From the NCBI GenBank assembly GCA_949283205.1, contig CASDSD010000001.1:26485-90484 (forward strand): a stretch of 64,000 bases of DNA, read 5' to 3'. The DNA is from an uncultured Alistipes sp. GTDB lineage: Bacteria > Bacteroidota > Bacteroidia > Bacteroidales > Rikenellaceae. The translations under genes were made by a program, and so were the position numbers. Each line of letters begins with the position of its first letter. Position 1 is the stretch's first letter. The notes under the pieces are model-generated. The model was given only the letters and a program-made list of their open reading frames with translations, ran no database searches and was not told the DNA's origin. Shown piece by piece: positions 1 through 10,282 of this stretch.

Positions 1-16
1 GCACGCCGCCGCATTA

Positions 17-24
17 CAAAGTTA
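17..24 (-). promoter_or_regulatory. possible -7 promoter box reading out of the window
   Basis: On the minus strand this reads TAACTTTG, a match to the Bacteroidetes -7 consensus TAnnTTTG, with a TTG about 19 bp upstream. It would drive a gene to the left of the window. The rest of 1-244 shows no gene and no other clear signal; the CGCTGCAC direct repeat near 160-175 is minor. Confidence 0.3.
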
Positions 25-244
25 TTCCATTTATGCGAAATAGCAACACCTTAGCGTCGAAATAATCTCATGCGCCGCGCCCGTACGTACCATTGCTTGC
101 TTATGTCGCATTTTTTTACGAACATTGTGAACAGATTGGATATGGGGAGATTCGCGCCGCTGCACTTCCCGCTGCACGGTACGGCGGCGGGCTCCGAAAA
201 TACTACCAGGTCAACCGAAACCGATATACCAAAATAATCCTGTC

Positions 245-1951
245 ATGAAGAGAATACTTTTACTCGCGACATCTGCGGCCTTTGCGCTGGTCACGCTCTC
301 GTGCGGCGGAGGTTTCGCCCCCGAGGCCGGCACCCCCGTCTTCGGCGACTTCACCTACACGGGCGCCGACGCCGTATACGAGCAGAACCCGCTCGGGGCA
401 GACGAATTCTACACCCCCATACTTCAGGGCTGCTACCCCGACCCCAGCATCTGCCGCAAGGGCAACGACTACTACATGGTATGCTCGTCGTTCGCCATAA
501 ATCCGGGCGTGCCCATCTTCCACTCGAACGACCTTGTGAACTGGCGCCAGACAGGCCACGTCCTGGACCGCGCCTCGCAGCTCAAGGTCGAGGATACGGG
601 CATCAGCGCCGGCATCTACGCCCCCACCATACGCTACAACCCCCACAACGACACCTTCTACATGATAACGACGCAGTTCGCCGGCGGTATCGGCAACATG
701 GTCGTCAAGACGAAGGACCCGGCCGAGGGGTGGAGCGACCCCATCAAACTGAACTTCGAGGGCATCGACCCCGACCTCTTCTTCGACGATGACGGCAAGG
801 CCTACATCGTCCACAACGACGCCCCCGAGAAGGCGCTCTACGAGGGTCACCGCGTGATCAAGGTCTGGGAGTACGACACGGCGACGGACCAGGTCGTCGC
901 GGGTAGCGACAAGGTTGTCGTAAACGGCGGCGTGGACCTCTCGAAGAAGCCCATCTGGATCGAGGCGCCGCACCTCTACAAGAAGGATGGCAAATACTAC
1001 CTCATGTGCGCCGAGGGCGGCACGGGAGGCTGGCACAGCGAGGTGATCTTCATCTCGGACAGCCCCGGAGGCCCCTTCACCCCCGCACCCGAGAACCCCA
1101 TACTGTCGCAGCGCCACCTGCCGGCCGACCGGCAGAACAAGGTCGACTGGGCGGGCCATGCCGATCTTGTCGAGGCCCCCGACGGCAAATACTGGGGTGT
1201 CTTCCTCGCCGTACGCCCCAACGAGGCCAACCGCGTCAACACGGGCCGCGAGACCTTCATCCTGCCCGTCGACTGGAGCGGCACCTTCCCCGTCTTCGAG
1301 GGCGGCATGGAGCCCCTGCAGCCCAAGCTCAAGATGCCCGCAGGCGTCGAGAACCACTGCGGCGAGGAGGGGTTCATCCCCAACGGCAACTTCACCTTCA
1401 CCGACAACTTTACCTCCACAGACCTCGACCCGCGCTGGGTGGGTGTTCGCGGCGCGCGCGAGCATTTCGTCTCGGTGGGCGGGCACGGCCTCGAGATAAA
1501 GCCCTTCGACGTCAACATCAAGGCCCCGCGCCCCACGTCGACGCTCTTCTACCGCCAGCAGCACAACACCTTCACCGCCTCAACGACGCTCTGCTACACG
1601 CCCCGTGCGGAGAATGACCTCGCCGGCATGGTATGCTACCAGAGCGAGGCGTTCAACTACGTCTTCGGCGTGACGAAGTGCGGCGACAAGACCTGCATCG
1701 TGCTGCAGCGCAACGCGCGCCGCACGTCGGAGACCGTCGCCTCGGCCGAGATCGGCGACCGTCTGCCCGTGCGCCTGCGTGTGAGCGCCGAGGGTGACAA
1801 GTACACCTTCAGCTACGCCGGGCGCGGCGGCGAGTACACCGACCTTGCAACGGTCTCGGGCGACATTCTCTCGACCAACGTCGCGGGAGGCTTCACCGGC
1901 GCCATGATCGGCCTCTACGCCACCACGGCAAACGATGCCGCGTGCAAATAG
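245..1951 (+). CDS. glycoside hydrolase family 43 lipoprotein
   Basis: Secreted or surface glycosidase, probably acting on arabino- or xylo-oligosaccharides. The N-terminus has a lipoprotein signal (hydrophobic stretch ending LVTLSCGGG, Cys about residue 20). A five-blade beta-propeller follows at about residues 50-370, with the three GH43 acidic residues in plausible places: Asp in GCYPDPSIC, Asp in GIDPDLFFDDDG and Glu in IEAPHLYKKDG. From about residue 385 (FTFTDNFTSTDLDPRW) a beta-sandwich domain of the GH43_C2 type runs to the end. Length 568 aa is normal for this two-domain form. It stands alone, with a strong terminator behind it and no SusC/SusD pair in view. Family call is firm; substrate is inferred. 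Confidence 0.88.
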   Translation: MKRILLLATSAAFALVTLSCGGGFAPEAGTPVFGDFTYTGADAVYEQNPLGADEFYTPILQGCYPDPSICRKGNDYYMVCSSFAINPGVPIFHSNDLVNWRQTGHVLDRASQLKVEDTGISAGIYAPTIRYNPHNDTFYMITTQFAGGIGNMVVKTKDPAEGWSDPIKLNFEGIDPDLFFDDDGKAYIVHNDAPEKALYEGHRVIKVWEYDTATDQVVAGSDKVVVNGGVDLSKKPIWIEAPHLYKKDGKYYLMCAEGGTGGWHSEVIFISDSPGGPFTPAPENPILSQRHLPADRQNKVDWAGHADLVEAPDGKYWGVFLAVRPNEANRVNTGRETFILPVDWSGTFPVFEGGMEPLQPKLKMPAGVENHCGEEGFIPNGNFTFTDNFTSTDLDPRWVGVRGAREHFVSVGGHGLEIKPFDVNIKAPRPTSTLFYRQQHNTFTASTTLCYTPRAENDLAGMVCYQSEAFNYVFGVTKCGDKTCIVLQRNARRTSETVASAEIGDRLPVRLRVSAEGDKYTFSYAGRGGEYTDLATVSGDILSTNVAGGFTGAMIGLYATTANDAACK

Positions 1952-1970
1952 ACCGCCATACACAAATGGA

Positions 1971-2003
1971 CAAGGGCGCGACCGGTTCGCGCCCTTGTTT
2001 TTT
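1971..2003 (+). terminator. rho-independent terminator after the GH43 gene
   Basis: A perfect 11-bp stem (1971-1981 with 1987-1997) and 5-nt loop are followed by six T residues. It ends the rightward GH43 transcript; on the other strand there is no T-run, so it is not a good terminator for the leftward efflux operon. Confidence 0.85.
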
Positions 2004-2022
2004 ACCCCTATCATCAGCCGCA

Positions 2023-4506
2023 TCACTCGCCGCCCAGCACACGGGCGGGATTCTCGCCCGCCGTACGGCGGCAGCGCACCACGACTATTCCCATCGTCAG
2101 CGCCGTCACCAGCAGGAACGCCGCCAGGAATATCCACCACGGTGTCGCAATGCGGTAGGCAAAGGTGTTGAGCCACTCGCTCACGACGTACCACGCCACG
2201 GGCACCGCCACGACGAAACATACGGCCACGATCGTCACGTAATGGCGGCCGAACATCCAGACGATACCCTCCACGGTCGAGCCCATCACGCGACGCAGGG
2301 CTATCTCGCGGCGGCGGTGCTGCGTCTCGAAGAGGACGATACCGAAGACGCCCATCAGCGATATGACGACGGCCAGCAGGGCGAAGAGGCCGATTATCGT
2401 GGCGCTGCGCTGAGTCTTTTCGTAGAGCCGCTGCAGCTGCTCGTCCACGAACTCGATATTCAGATCTTCGCTGTCGGGATTTATCTCCTTGGCCACGGCA
2501 CGGATCCTGTCGCACAGGCGCGGGATGTCGACATTTGCCGCCGTGCGGAAATAGACGTCGCCCATCCATTGATCCTCCGACGTGGTGCAGTAGACCGTAT
2601 TGCTCTGCTTCGAGTCGAGCGGCTGTCCCAGCACGTCATCCACGATGCCTATCACGCGGCATATCGGCTCGGTGCCCGCCATCACCACGAAGCCCGGATA
2701 GAATCCGTACTCGTCGCACGTACTGCGGCAGAAGATGGCGTACCTGGTGGCGGCGTTGTCCATGTCGGGGGTGAAGTTCTCGCCCTCGGCGAGCCTTATG
2801 CCCATCACGTCGAGGAAGTTGCTGCGCACATAGCGGAAGTGGAGCTCCAGATCGCGCCCTTCGTACTTCATACGTATCACCTCGGCCGAGCCGTTCCCCA
2901 CCACTGCATCCACCGATGCCGTCACGCCGACGATCTCCGGCATCCCGTTCATACGCTCCGTCAATACGGGATACATGGCGGCATCCTTGTACGGGAGGTT
3001 GAAACTCATCAGGTTTTCGCGGTCGATCCCTATGTCGTAATTGATCATATACCTGTATTGCAGCCAGAAGCAGGCGGCCACCACTATAAGGGCTATCGAG
3101 ACGGTGAACTGCACCCCGACCAGAACCAGACGCAGGCGGCGTCCCGCACCCGAGCCGGCGAAGCCGCTCTTGACGGCAAGCGAGGCGTTGAACGAGGTGA
3201 TGTAGTACGACGGGTACAGCGCCGCCGCGAGGGCCGCCACCACTCCTATGCCGAAGAGCAGCAGCACGGCCGTCAGGTTATCCTTCAAAGAGAGCGACCG
3301 CGAGACATACTCCGCCACGAAGGTGTCGGGCAGCACGATCGTGAGGTACATCGTCAGCAGCAGCGCGCACACCACCAGCCCCACGGCCTCGAAGAGGAAG
3401 TTCCAGCGCAGCGTGCGGGTCGGGGCACCGAAGACCTTGCAGATATTGACGGCGCGCAGGCGCACGGGTATCAGCGCGAAGAAGAAGTTGACGAAGTTTA
3501 TCAGCGCTATGGCCACCACGAGGATGGCTATGCCCAGACACGTCAGCATCGTCGATTTCGAGCCATGATCGTGGTCCGAGCCAGAACCGAGCGAGGTGTC
3601 GAAATAGACATCCAACAGCGGTGTCAAGCGCACATCGCTGCGCAGGTATTCGTATTGGGCATCCGGCACTGCAGCCACCCCGCCGCTTTCGCCGCCACCG
3701 TCGGCCCCATCGCTGTCTCCGCTCGCCTTTTCAACATTCTGCGCGGCATCATACTCACGCGCACGGGCCACGCGCTGACGGTACATGTTGTCGTCCCACG
3801 CCTTCTTGAAGCTGTCGGGCACGGACCCGTCACGCATCTTTACCATACAGATATAGCCATATTGCGACGTGTCGTTCATGTCCATGTCGCCCAAGTAGCT
3901 GTATATACGAGGCTCGCCCATGAGCGTGTTGTCGGCGAAATCCTTGTATATACCCACCACGGTCCACTCGTGCGAGGGGCGCGGCTTCTCCCCGGGCTTG
4001 GTGTCGCTCGTGAAGATACGGTCGCCGGCATGCACACCGTATAGCCGCGCCAGCGATTCGGGCAGGATTACCGTATTGGGGTTCTCGATCTGCCGGAGGT
4101 CGCCCTCCACAGTGCGGAAACCCAGCAGGTCAAGCGACGGCAGCGACAACATATCCATCACAGCCGCATATTCGGTGTAGCTGAACTCCGCCTCCTGCAC
4201 CCACACAGGAATATCCCAGCGGCGTGTAATGACGGCGCTGCCCTCGACCTCGGGACACTGCGCCAGCGCCGCCTCGAAGGGGCCGCGCGGCGAGGTCATC
4301 GAGAATCCGCCGTCGATCCAGTTGGCATTCACCGTCCAGATGCGGTCGGCATCCCTGATCGAGCGGTTGTAACCCAGATCGTAGGTCACCTGCACCATCA
4401 TCACGTAGAATGCCGTGAAGGCCAGCGTCAGGCCCGCGATGTTCAACACCGAGGCCACTTTGTAACGCCGCAGCGTGGTCAGAAAATTCTTTATTGCAAT
4501 CTTCAT
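2023..4506 (-). CDS. ABC transporter permease, FtsX/MacB-like (third permease of efflux operon)
   Basis: Inner-membrane permease of about 827 aa with the duplicated FtsX layout usual in Bacteroidetes: one N-terminal TM helix (VLNIAGLTLAFTAFYVMMV), a MacB-type periplasmic domain, a central membrane bundle around 290-430, a second periplasmic domain and a C-terminal bundle. The cytoplasmic coupling motif ETQHRRREIALRRVMGSTVE sits before the last helices. I start at the ATG at 4506 (MKIAIKNFLTTLRRYK), which matches the N-termini of its two paralogues; the upstream in-frame extension to 4572 lacks that similarity. It is the last gene of the tolC-hlyD-permease-ATPase operon and about 125 bp from its neighbour. 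It contains no nucleotide-binding domain and must use the ATPase at 7082-7768. Confidence 0.88.
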   Translation of the reverse strand: MKIAIKNFLTTLRRYKVASVLNIAGLTLAFTAFYVMMVQVTYDLGYNRSIRDADRIWTVNANWIDGGFSMTSPRGPFEAALAQCPEVEGSAVITRRWDIPVWVQEAEFSYTEYAAVMDMLSLPSLDLLGFRTVEGDLRQIENPNTVILPESLARLYGVHAGDRIFTSDTKPGEKPRPSHEWTVVGIYKDFADNTLMGEPRIYSYLGDMDMNDTSQYGYICMVKMRDGSVPDSFKKAWDDNMYRQRVARAREYDAAQNVEKASGDSDGADGGGESGGVAAVPDAQYEYLRSDVRLTPLLDVYFDTSLGSGSDHDHGSKSTMLTCLGIAILVVAIALINFVNFFFALIPVRLRAVNICKVFGAPTRTLRWNFLFEAVGLVVCALLLTMYLTIVLPDTFVAEYVSRSLSLKDNLTAVLLLFGIGVVAALAAALYPSYYITSFNASLAVKSGFAGSGAGRRLRLVLVGVQFTVSIALIVVAACFWLQYRYMINYDIGIDRENLMSFNLPYKDAAMYPVLTERMNGMPEIVGVTASVDAVVGNGSAEVIRMKYEGRDLELHFRYVRSNFLDVMGIRLAEGENFTPDMDNAATRYAIFCRSTCDEYGFYPGFVVMAGTEPICRVIGIVDDVLGQPLDSKQSNTVYCTTSEDQWMGDVYFRTAANVDIPRLCDRIRAVAKEINPDSEDLNIEFVDEQLQRLYEKTQRSATIIGLFALLAVVISLMGVFGIVLFETQHRRREIALRRVMGSTVEGIVWMFGRHYVTIVAVCFVVAVPVAWYVVSEWLNTFAYRIATPWWIFLAAFLLVTALTMGIVVVRCRRTAGENPARVLGGE

Positions 4507-4631
4507 GGGTCTAATATTTATCGTGTTGTTTTTTACCATCTTCTGCCCACGGACCGAACCCCGGCCACACAAGCGGCGTCATCAAGGCGGGAGGTACGGC
4601 GGCGGCATGCAATCCGCAAAGCAGGCCGCCG

Positions 4632-6953
4632 TCACTCGCCCTTTATCATATCTATGGGGTTGGCACATGCCGTCCGCCATGTGCGGAACACCTGTATTCC
4701 ATAGACAACCGCCATCACCAGCACCGTACCAGCGGCATAAAACCACCAAGGCAGCGTACACCGCATCACCGACGATATCTTCAAATAGGCATCGCCCGCA
4801 TATATGGCCGCCACCGTACCCACAGCCACTGCCGGCAATACGATCCACGCCATATTGCGGCCCAACATCGCCATCACCTCGCGCGCCGACGCTCCCGCCA
4901 CCTTGCGAATGGCGATCTCCTTGCGGCGACGCTGCATCTCGTTGTCGACATATCCGACAAGTCCCGACAGGGCTATTACGAGCGTCACCACACACACGAG
5001 CAGCATGCCGTTGCGCATCTGCCTCTGGTCGGTGAATAGCAGCTCCATCTCTTCGCTATAGGGTGTGAGCGTATAACGGTAGCTCTCGTCATAAATGCCG
5101 TCGATAGTAGCCGCGACCTTCTTCAACGCCTCGGGCGTAATTCTGTTCAGGCGAACGGAGAGCATGAACCTACGCTTGTCAGAATCGCTCGGGCAAACGT
5201 ATTTCGCGTTGTGGCAGACTATGGGCATCACATCGCCGCCAGCCATCCTGAAATCCTTCACCACGCCCACGATCTCAAAGGGACCGTCGCCGTCGTATAT
5301 CTCGCGGCCCACGGCCGAGCCCGTCCAACCGCGGTTGGCGGCGTAGGTCTCGTTCACCAGCACGGCATAGCTGCCGTCCGTCTCGTTCAGGTTGCGGCCC
5401 TCAACGATCTCCATTTCCATCGTCGGGACGTAGTGGGAATCCCACACCTCCCAGCGGCAGCTGAAGAGCAGCTTGCCCGACTCGTCCTTGGCCGGCTGGC
5501 CCGAATAGTTCCACACGGGGAGCGAGAACGAGAGTCCCGCCTCCTCGACCTCGGGCAGGGCGCGCAGTTCGCCGCACAACGTACGCAGCACGGAGATACG
5601 TGCCGGAACGGCCGCCGTCACAACGTTGCCGTACTCGTATCCGTAGTCGGCACGCCGCACATAGTCGAGCTGCCGGACGCTGATACCGAGGAACAGGACC
5701 ACGCCGGTGGTGCAGGCGATCTGCACGAACAGCAATGACCGTTTCCACAATGTGCGGTTGTCGCTGCCGCCGCGGAATGCGTATTGCAGGTCAACGGCCG
5801 AGAACAGCGCCGCAGGGATTATGCCCGACAGCAAAAATGCCGCAATGCACACCACAAATGGAATCCAAATACGCCGCAGGGCGAACAGTTCCGCCACGTC
5901 ATATCCCAGAAGCGTACGTATCTCGCTGGCGAGGCAGAATATCACAAACGCCGCCATCGCCACCGACGCCGCCACCAGCAGCAGCGTCTCCCACAACAGC
6001 ATCGAGAATACATCGCCGCGACCGGCGCCGTTGCAGCGCAGGACGGCTATAGTACGGCTGCGACGCGACAGCGACGAGATGGAGAGCATGACATAGTTCA
6101 GGCACGCCACCATCAGCGCCACGAAACCCACGGCCGAGAGCAGGTACTGCATCTGCCGCACCGTATTCGAAACGAAATGGCTCTGCGTCACCGGCAGGAA
6201 GAGCAGTTTCACGTTCCACTCCTTGAAGAAGTCCGTCATGCCGTGCCTCTCGACGAAGCCCTCCACGCCATCCTCGACTTGGGCGATGTCGGCCCCCTCG
6301 ACGAGTTTTATGTACGAGGGGAACGAGTCTCCGCCGTTCCATCCCGAACCGTCGGCAGGATCATAAGACAACCACATGAGCATATCGAAACTGCCGAGCG
6401 AGTTGTTCGCTGGCGGCGTACGGAATATCCCTCCCACGGTAATCGCCTCACGTCCCTCGCCCATCAACGGCTGCCCCAGCGGGTCACCATGGCCGAAGAG
6501 CTTGCGGGCCAGACGCTCCGAGATCATCGCCGTACCCCGTCCTTCGGCCGAGAGGACACGGTGCGCATCGCCGCTCACCACGCCGAAATCCAGCACGTCG
6601 AAGAACTCGGTGCCCACCAGCAACCCCTCAACGTCGTATGTCTCGCCACCGCTCTCGATCTGGTAGGTGCGGCTGATCAGATGCACCGCGCTCTCGATCT
6701 GCGGCATATCGGCCTTGAGCGATGGCGCCATCGGCAGGAACATCTTGTCGCTCATGCCGAACTGCGGCGACTGCATCCAGACTTGGTATATACGGTCCCT
6801 GTCAGGCAGGAACCGGTCGTATGTAAGCACGAAGCCCACGTACGAGAATATCAGAATCGCTACAGCTATACCCAGCGACAGCGACAGCAGACGCGACACC
6901 ACGTTGCCACGGTTCTTGCCGAGGTAGGCAAGCGAATATTTCAATGATTTCAT
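4632..6953 (-). CDS. ABC transporter permease, FtsX/MacB-like (second permease)
   Basis: A 773-aa integral membrane protein. The N-terminus (MKSLKYSLAYLGKNRGNVVSR, then a TM helix) leads into a MacB-like periplasmic core domain, followed by two FtsX membrane modules. The last carries the coupling segment EMQRRRKEIAIRKVAGASAR. It is clearly paralogous to the permeases at 2023-4506 and 7856-10246 but diverged, so the operon encodes three non-identical permeases. The family exports macrolides, peptides or lipoproteins by mechanotransmission without moving substrate through the membrane itself; which applies here is unknown. It lies directly downstream of the ATPase gene, with a 128-bp gap containing GC-rich small hairpins but no clear promoter. 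Confidence 0.88.
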   Translation of the reverse strand: MKSLKYSLAYLGKNRGNVVSRLLSLSLGIAVAILIFSYVGFVLTYDRFLPDRDRIYQVWMQSPQFGMSDKMFLPMAPSLKADMPQIESAVHLISRTYQIESGGETYDVEGLLVGTEFFDVLDFGVVSGDAHRVLSAEGRGTAMISERLARKLFGHGDPLGQPLMGEGREAITVGGIFRTPPANNSLGSFDMLMWLSYDPADGSGWNGGDSFPSYIKLVEGADIAQVEDGVEGFVERHGMTDFFKEWNVKLLFLPVTQSHFVSNTVRQMQYLLSAVGFVALMVACLNYVMLSISSLSRRSRTIAVLRCNGAGRGDVFSMLLWETLLLVAASVAMAAFVIFCLASEIRTLLGYDVAELFALRRIWIPFVVCIAAFLLSGIIPAALFSAVDLQYAFRGGSDNRTLWKRSLLFVQIACTTGVVLFLGISVRQLDYVRRADYGYEYGNVVTAAVPARISVLRTLCGELRALPEVEEAGLSFSLPVWNYSGQPAKDESGKLLFSCRWEVWDSHYVPTMEMEIVEGRNLNETDGSYAVLVNETYAANRGWTGSAVGREIYDGDGPFEIVGVVKDFRMAGGDVMPIVCHNAKYVCPSDSDKRRFMLSVRLNRITPEALKKVAATIDGIYDESYRYTLTPYSEEMELLFTDQRQMRNGMLLVCVVTLVIALSGLVGYVDNEMQRRRKEIAIRKVAGASAREVMAMLGRNMAWIVLPAVAVGTVAAIYAGDAYLKISSVMRCTLPWWFYAAGTVLVMAVVYGIQVFRTWRTACANPIDMIKGE

Positions 6954-7081
6954 AGTTTCCTACTCCAATTATCTGTTATCGTTCTACACTTCAATATCAG
7001 GCTCCACACCTAAACTTTCGCGTTCGGGCACACCCGTCCCGCCTGTCGGCGGTGGCGGGAGACCCGAGGCGGGGCGCACCC

Positions 7082-7768
7082 CTACAGGCGGTTGCGAACG
7101 TCGGTCACCAGTTCGCCGTCGAAGAGACAGAGCGTGCGCGAGGCGTACGAGGCGTCGTGCTGCGAGTGCGTCACCATGATGACGGTGGTGCCCTCGCGGT
7201 TGAGCTCCTGCAACAGCATCATCACCTCCTGACCGTTCTTCGAGTCGAGGTTGCCCGTGGGCTCGTCGGCGAGGATCAGTTTGGGGTTGGCCACCAAGGC
7301 GCGGGCTATGGCCACACGCTGCTGCTGACCGCCCGACAACTGCTGCGGGAAGTGGTCGGCACGGTGCGAGATGTTCATGCGGTCGAGTATCTTCTTAACG
7401 CGCTCCTTGCGCTCCGACGACTTGACGCCCAAATATATGAGCGGCAGTTCGACATTCTCCGAGACGTTCAGTTCGTCGATCAGGTTGAACGACTGGAAGA
7501 CGAACCCTATATTGCCCTTGCGGAACTTCGTGCGGTCGCGCTCGCGAAGCTTGCCCACCTCGCGGTCAAGCAGGTAGTACTCGCCGCCCGTGGGGTTGTC
7601 CAGCAGGCCGAGGATGTTGAGCAGCGTCGACTTGCCGCAGCCCGAGGGGCCCATCACGGCGACGAACTCGCCCTCGTTCACTTCGAATGACACACCGTTC
7701 AGGGCGATGGTCTCGATCTCTTCGGTAAAGAAACTCTTCTTGAGGTTTTCAACTTTCAACATTGACAT
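7082..7768 (-). CDS. ABC transporter ATP-binding protein, LolD/MacB type
   Basis: Cytoplasmic ATPase of 228 aa that powers the neighbouring FtsX permeases. Walker A is GPSGCGKST (about residues 40-48), the Q-loop lies in [13 protein letters not shown], the signature is [15 protein letters not shown] and Walker B is [13 protein letters not shown], followed by the switch His in MVTHSQHDA. This is the compact stand-alone ATPase typical of LolD/FtsE/MacB systems. Two ATG codons are possible (7768 MSMLKV or 7762 MLKVEN); the second fits the family better, and the difference is trivial. It is the only ATPase gene in an operon with three permeases. Confidence 0.93.
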   Translation of the reverse strand: MSMLKVENLKKSFFTEEIETIALNGVSFEVNEGEFVAVMGPSGCGKSTLLNILGLLDNPTGGEYYLLDREVGKLRERDRTKFRKGNIGFVFQSFNLIDELNVSENVELPLIYLGVKSSERKERVKKILDRMNISHRADHFPQQLSGGQQQRVAIARALVANPKLILADEPTGNLDSKNGQEVMMLLQELNREGTTVIMVTHSQHDASYASRTLCLFDGELVTDVRNRL

Positions 7769-7855
7769 AACTGTAAATTTTTTAATGTTTTCTAATATTT
7801 TTTCTTGTTGTGAATCCTGTTTTTCGGGATGCGGGCCTTCATGACGGCCGCCGCA

Positions 7856-10246
7856 TCAGTGCTGTATGGCGTTTATGGGGTTCTCGTTGGCGGCGCGCCA
7901 GCTGCGTGACGTAACCGTCACCACCGTTATCAGGCCCACGATTATCACGGCCGCCACGAACACCCACCAGTGCATCGGCATGCGCGTGGCGAAGCCCTGC
8001 AGCCAGCGGTCCACGATGTAGTAGCTTATCGGCACTGCGATGACGGTGCATATGCCCACGATGCGCAGGAACTGCAGGTTGAACATCTCGAGTATCGAGC
8101 GCACCGAGGCGCCGTTCACGCGGCGTATGCCGATCTCCTTGCGGCGGTACTGCGTCTCGAAGAGCACCAGTCCGAATACGCCCAGCATCGAGATCACGAT
8201 CGACAGCAGCGAGAAGGCCGCGATAAGGCGCGCCAGACGCTCTTCGGCGTTGTAATATTTGCCCAGCTCCTCGTCGAAGATCCTGACGTACACCTTGTCG
8301 GCCTCGAGCGAGGGGTCGAACGCCATAACCGCCTCGCGCACATAACGTATGGCCTCGCGGATGCCCGTGCCGGCCGCTATGCGCACATACACATGGCTCG
8401 GGTAATACCACGCCGTCGAACCGAAGACATAGAAGCAGAAGGGTTCCACACCGTACTGCAGCGGCTTGAAGTGGAAATCCTCGCAGAAACCCGCAATGTC
8501 GGTATCTCCGGAGTGTCCGCACACTTTGTCATCGAGGGTTAACTCGAACGCCTTCTTGGCGCTCTCGTTGAAGATGAAGATGCCTTCCGCGCGCTGGTAG
8601 TCGTCCTTGGTGAAATTACGCCCTTCGACAACCTTGATACCCATGAAGTCGAGGAAGTTCCACGCCACGGGATAGCTCTGGAACGAAATCTGATGTCCCC
8701 TGAATCCACGTCCCCAGCCCATGCGCTGTGGCGCCACAATGTCGCCCGCGCAATAGGTGACATCGGTAACCATGGGATTCTGCTTGAGTTTGTCCGCGAG
8801 GGCATCCATCTGCTGGTAGCTGCCCATCGCAGGGCCGTCGACGGCAAGTATGCCGTCCTTGTCGAATCCCATGTCGTAGTTCATCATGTAGTTGTGTTGC
8901 ATCTGTATGAATAGCGTCACGATGATGAGCGCGATCGAGATCACATACTGCACACCCACCAGCGTGTAACGCAGCACGCGGCCCGAGCGTGTGGCATGGA
9001 ACGAACCCTTGATGACGAACGCGGGCGAGAACGAGGTGATGTAGAATATCGGATAGAGGCTTATCAGGATACCCGCCACCACAGCTACGGCCACTAATCC
9101 CAGCGCCAGCGGCAGGTTTTCACCGACAGCCGCCGAGGTAGACAGGTAAGTTGCCATCTGCGTGTCGTTGAACACCACAACAAGGCCGTAAGCCACGACC
9201 AGCGCCACGATGAACAGTCCCACGGTCTCGGCCACGAATCCCACGCGCAGACGCGCGTTCGAGGCGCCGAATATCTTGCGCGTATTGACGGCGCGGATGC
9301 GCACGGGGATCAGCGCGAAGAAGAAGTTGATGAAGTTGATGAAGGCGATAACGATCACCAGCACGGCCATGACCAACAGCGTGTAGGAGGTGGCGATATT
9401 GCCCGTCGGCCCGTCGTTGTATTCCACATTCTTCGAGAAGTAGAGGTCGCGCACGTTGTTCAGGCGCGGCGCCTGTTCGCGTATCGCGCGCTCCACCTCC
9501 TCCTGTGTGAGGCCCCTACTGGATGCCTGTTTGCGAATATGATCCTTCATCTTCTCCTCCACGGCCCTGGGCGATGCACCTGGCGTAAGGCGCAGGTAGA
9601 AGGGGTCGTTCCAACTGGAACGGCTATGCTCCGACAACGGGACCATACCCATATACATATCGTTGCTGGCCACGCTGCTCGGCTTGGAAAAGTCGCGGTA
9701 TATGGCCACGACGGTGAGCGTATGGCTGCCCTCGGCGGCGCCGCGACCCGAATGGATCACATCCCCGACATTTATACCGAAGCGCTTGGCCGCCGACTCG
9801 GATACGACGGCCCTATACGGCCCGATGAAGTCGTCGAACGAGCCGGTCACGCACTCGAAACCGAAGACATCGAGACCCGCGCGCTCGCAGTTGGTGCTGT
9901 TCATTGTAATGTTGTCGATCGTGTCGTTGCGCCGGATCGAGTAGTCACGGTTCGTATAGCCCTCGCAGCGGAATGTCGCCGCAGCCTTCACTTCGGGAAT
10001 ACCCTCACAGAACTCCAGCGGGTTGTGGCGGTTCCAGTTGGTCGCCCAGCGGCCGTCGGAATACCAGCTCGGATATTCCAGACGGTAGATGTCGGCGGCA
10101 TCGGGCAGCGAGCGGTTATAGGATAAGTCGAAGACCACCTGCACCAATATAAGATAGGCCGCGGCAAAGGCCAGGCCCATGCCCGCTATGTTCAGCACCG
10201 ACGAGACCTTGTATCGGCGCAGCAGCATAAGAAAATCGTAGAACAT
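7856..10246 (-). CDS. ABC transporter permease, FtsX/MacB-like (first permease)
   Basis: A 796-aa permease that starts MFYDFLMLLRRYKVSSVLN and shares its N-terminal helix and RRYKV motif with the permease at 2023-4506. It has a MacB-type periplasmic domain (residues about 45-280), a central TM bundle (around 290-430), a second periplasmic segment, and a C-terminal FtsX bundle entered by ETQYRRKEIGIRRVNGAS. It follows the HlyD-type adaptor gene with a 36-bp gap, so the two are probably co-transcribed and form a tripartite pump with TolC. No enzymatic residues are expected. Substrate unknown. Confidence 0.9.
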   Translation of the reverse strand: MFYDFLMLLRRYKVSSVLNIAGMGLAFAAAYLILVQVVFDLSYNRSLPDAADIYRLEYPSWYSDGRWATNWNRHNPLEFCEGIPEVKAAATFRCEGYTNRDYSIRRNDTIDNITMNSTNCERAGLDVFGFECVTGSFDDFIGPYRAVVSESAAKRFGINVGDVIHSGRGAAEGSHTLTVVAIYRDFSKPSSVASNDMYMGMVPLSEHSRSSWNDPFYLRLTPGASPRAVEEKMKDHIRKQASSRGLTQEEVERAIREQAPRLNNVRDLYFSKNVEYNDGPTGNIATSYTLLVMAVLVIVIAFINFINFFFALIPVRIRAVNTRKIFGASNARLRVGFVAETVGLFIVALVVAYGLVVVFNDTQMATYLSTSAAVGENLPLALGLVAVAVVAGILISLYPIFYITSFSPAFVIKGSFHATRSGRVLRYTLVGVQYVISIALIIVTLFIQMQHNYMMNYDMGFDKDGILAVDGPAMGSYQQMDALADKLKQNPMVTDVTYCAGDIVAPQRMGWGRGFRGHQISFQSYPVAWNFLDFMGIKVVEGRNFTKDDYQRAEGIFIFNESAKKAFELTLDDKVCGHSGDTDIAGFCEDFHFKPLQYGVEPFCFYVFGSTAWYYPSHVYVRIAAGTGIREAIRYVREAVMAFDPSLEADKVYVRIFDEELGKYYNAEERLARLIAAFSLLSIVISMLGVFGLVLFETQYRRKEIGIRRVNGASVRSILEMFNLQFLRIVGICTVIAVPISYYIVDRWLQGFATRMPMHWWVFVAAVIIVGLITVVTVTSRSWRAANENPINAIQH

Positions 10247-10282
10247 AAATGTAAAAATTATTTATTGATTATTGCTTTCCGG

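Noticed and set aside
1942-4044. 700-aa plus-strand open frame opposite the third permease
   Set aside because: His/Arg-rich shadow reading frame with no signal or domain; the minus frame is a clear FtsX permease.
4507-4572. Longer start of the third permease
   Set aside because: The paralogues start at the MKIAIKNFL-type sequence; the extension has no similarity.
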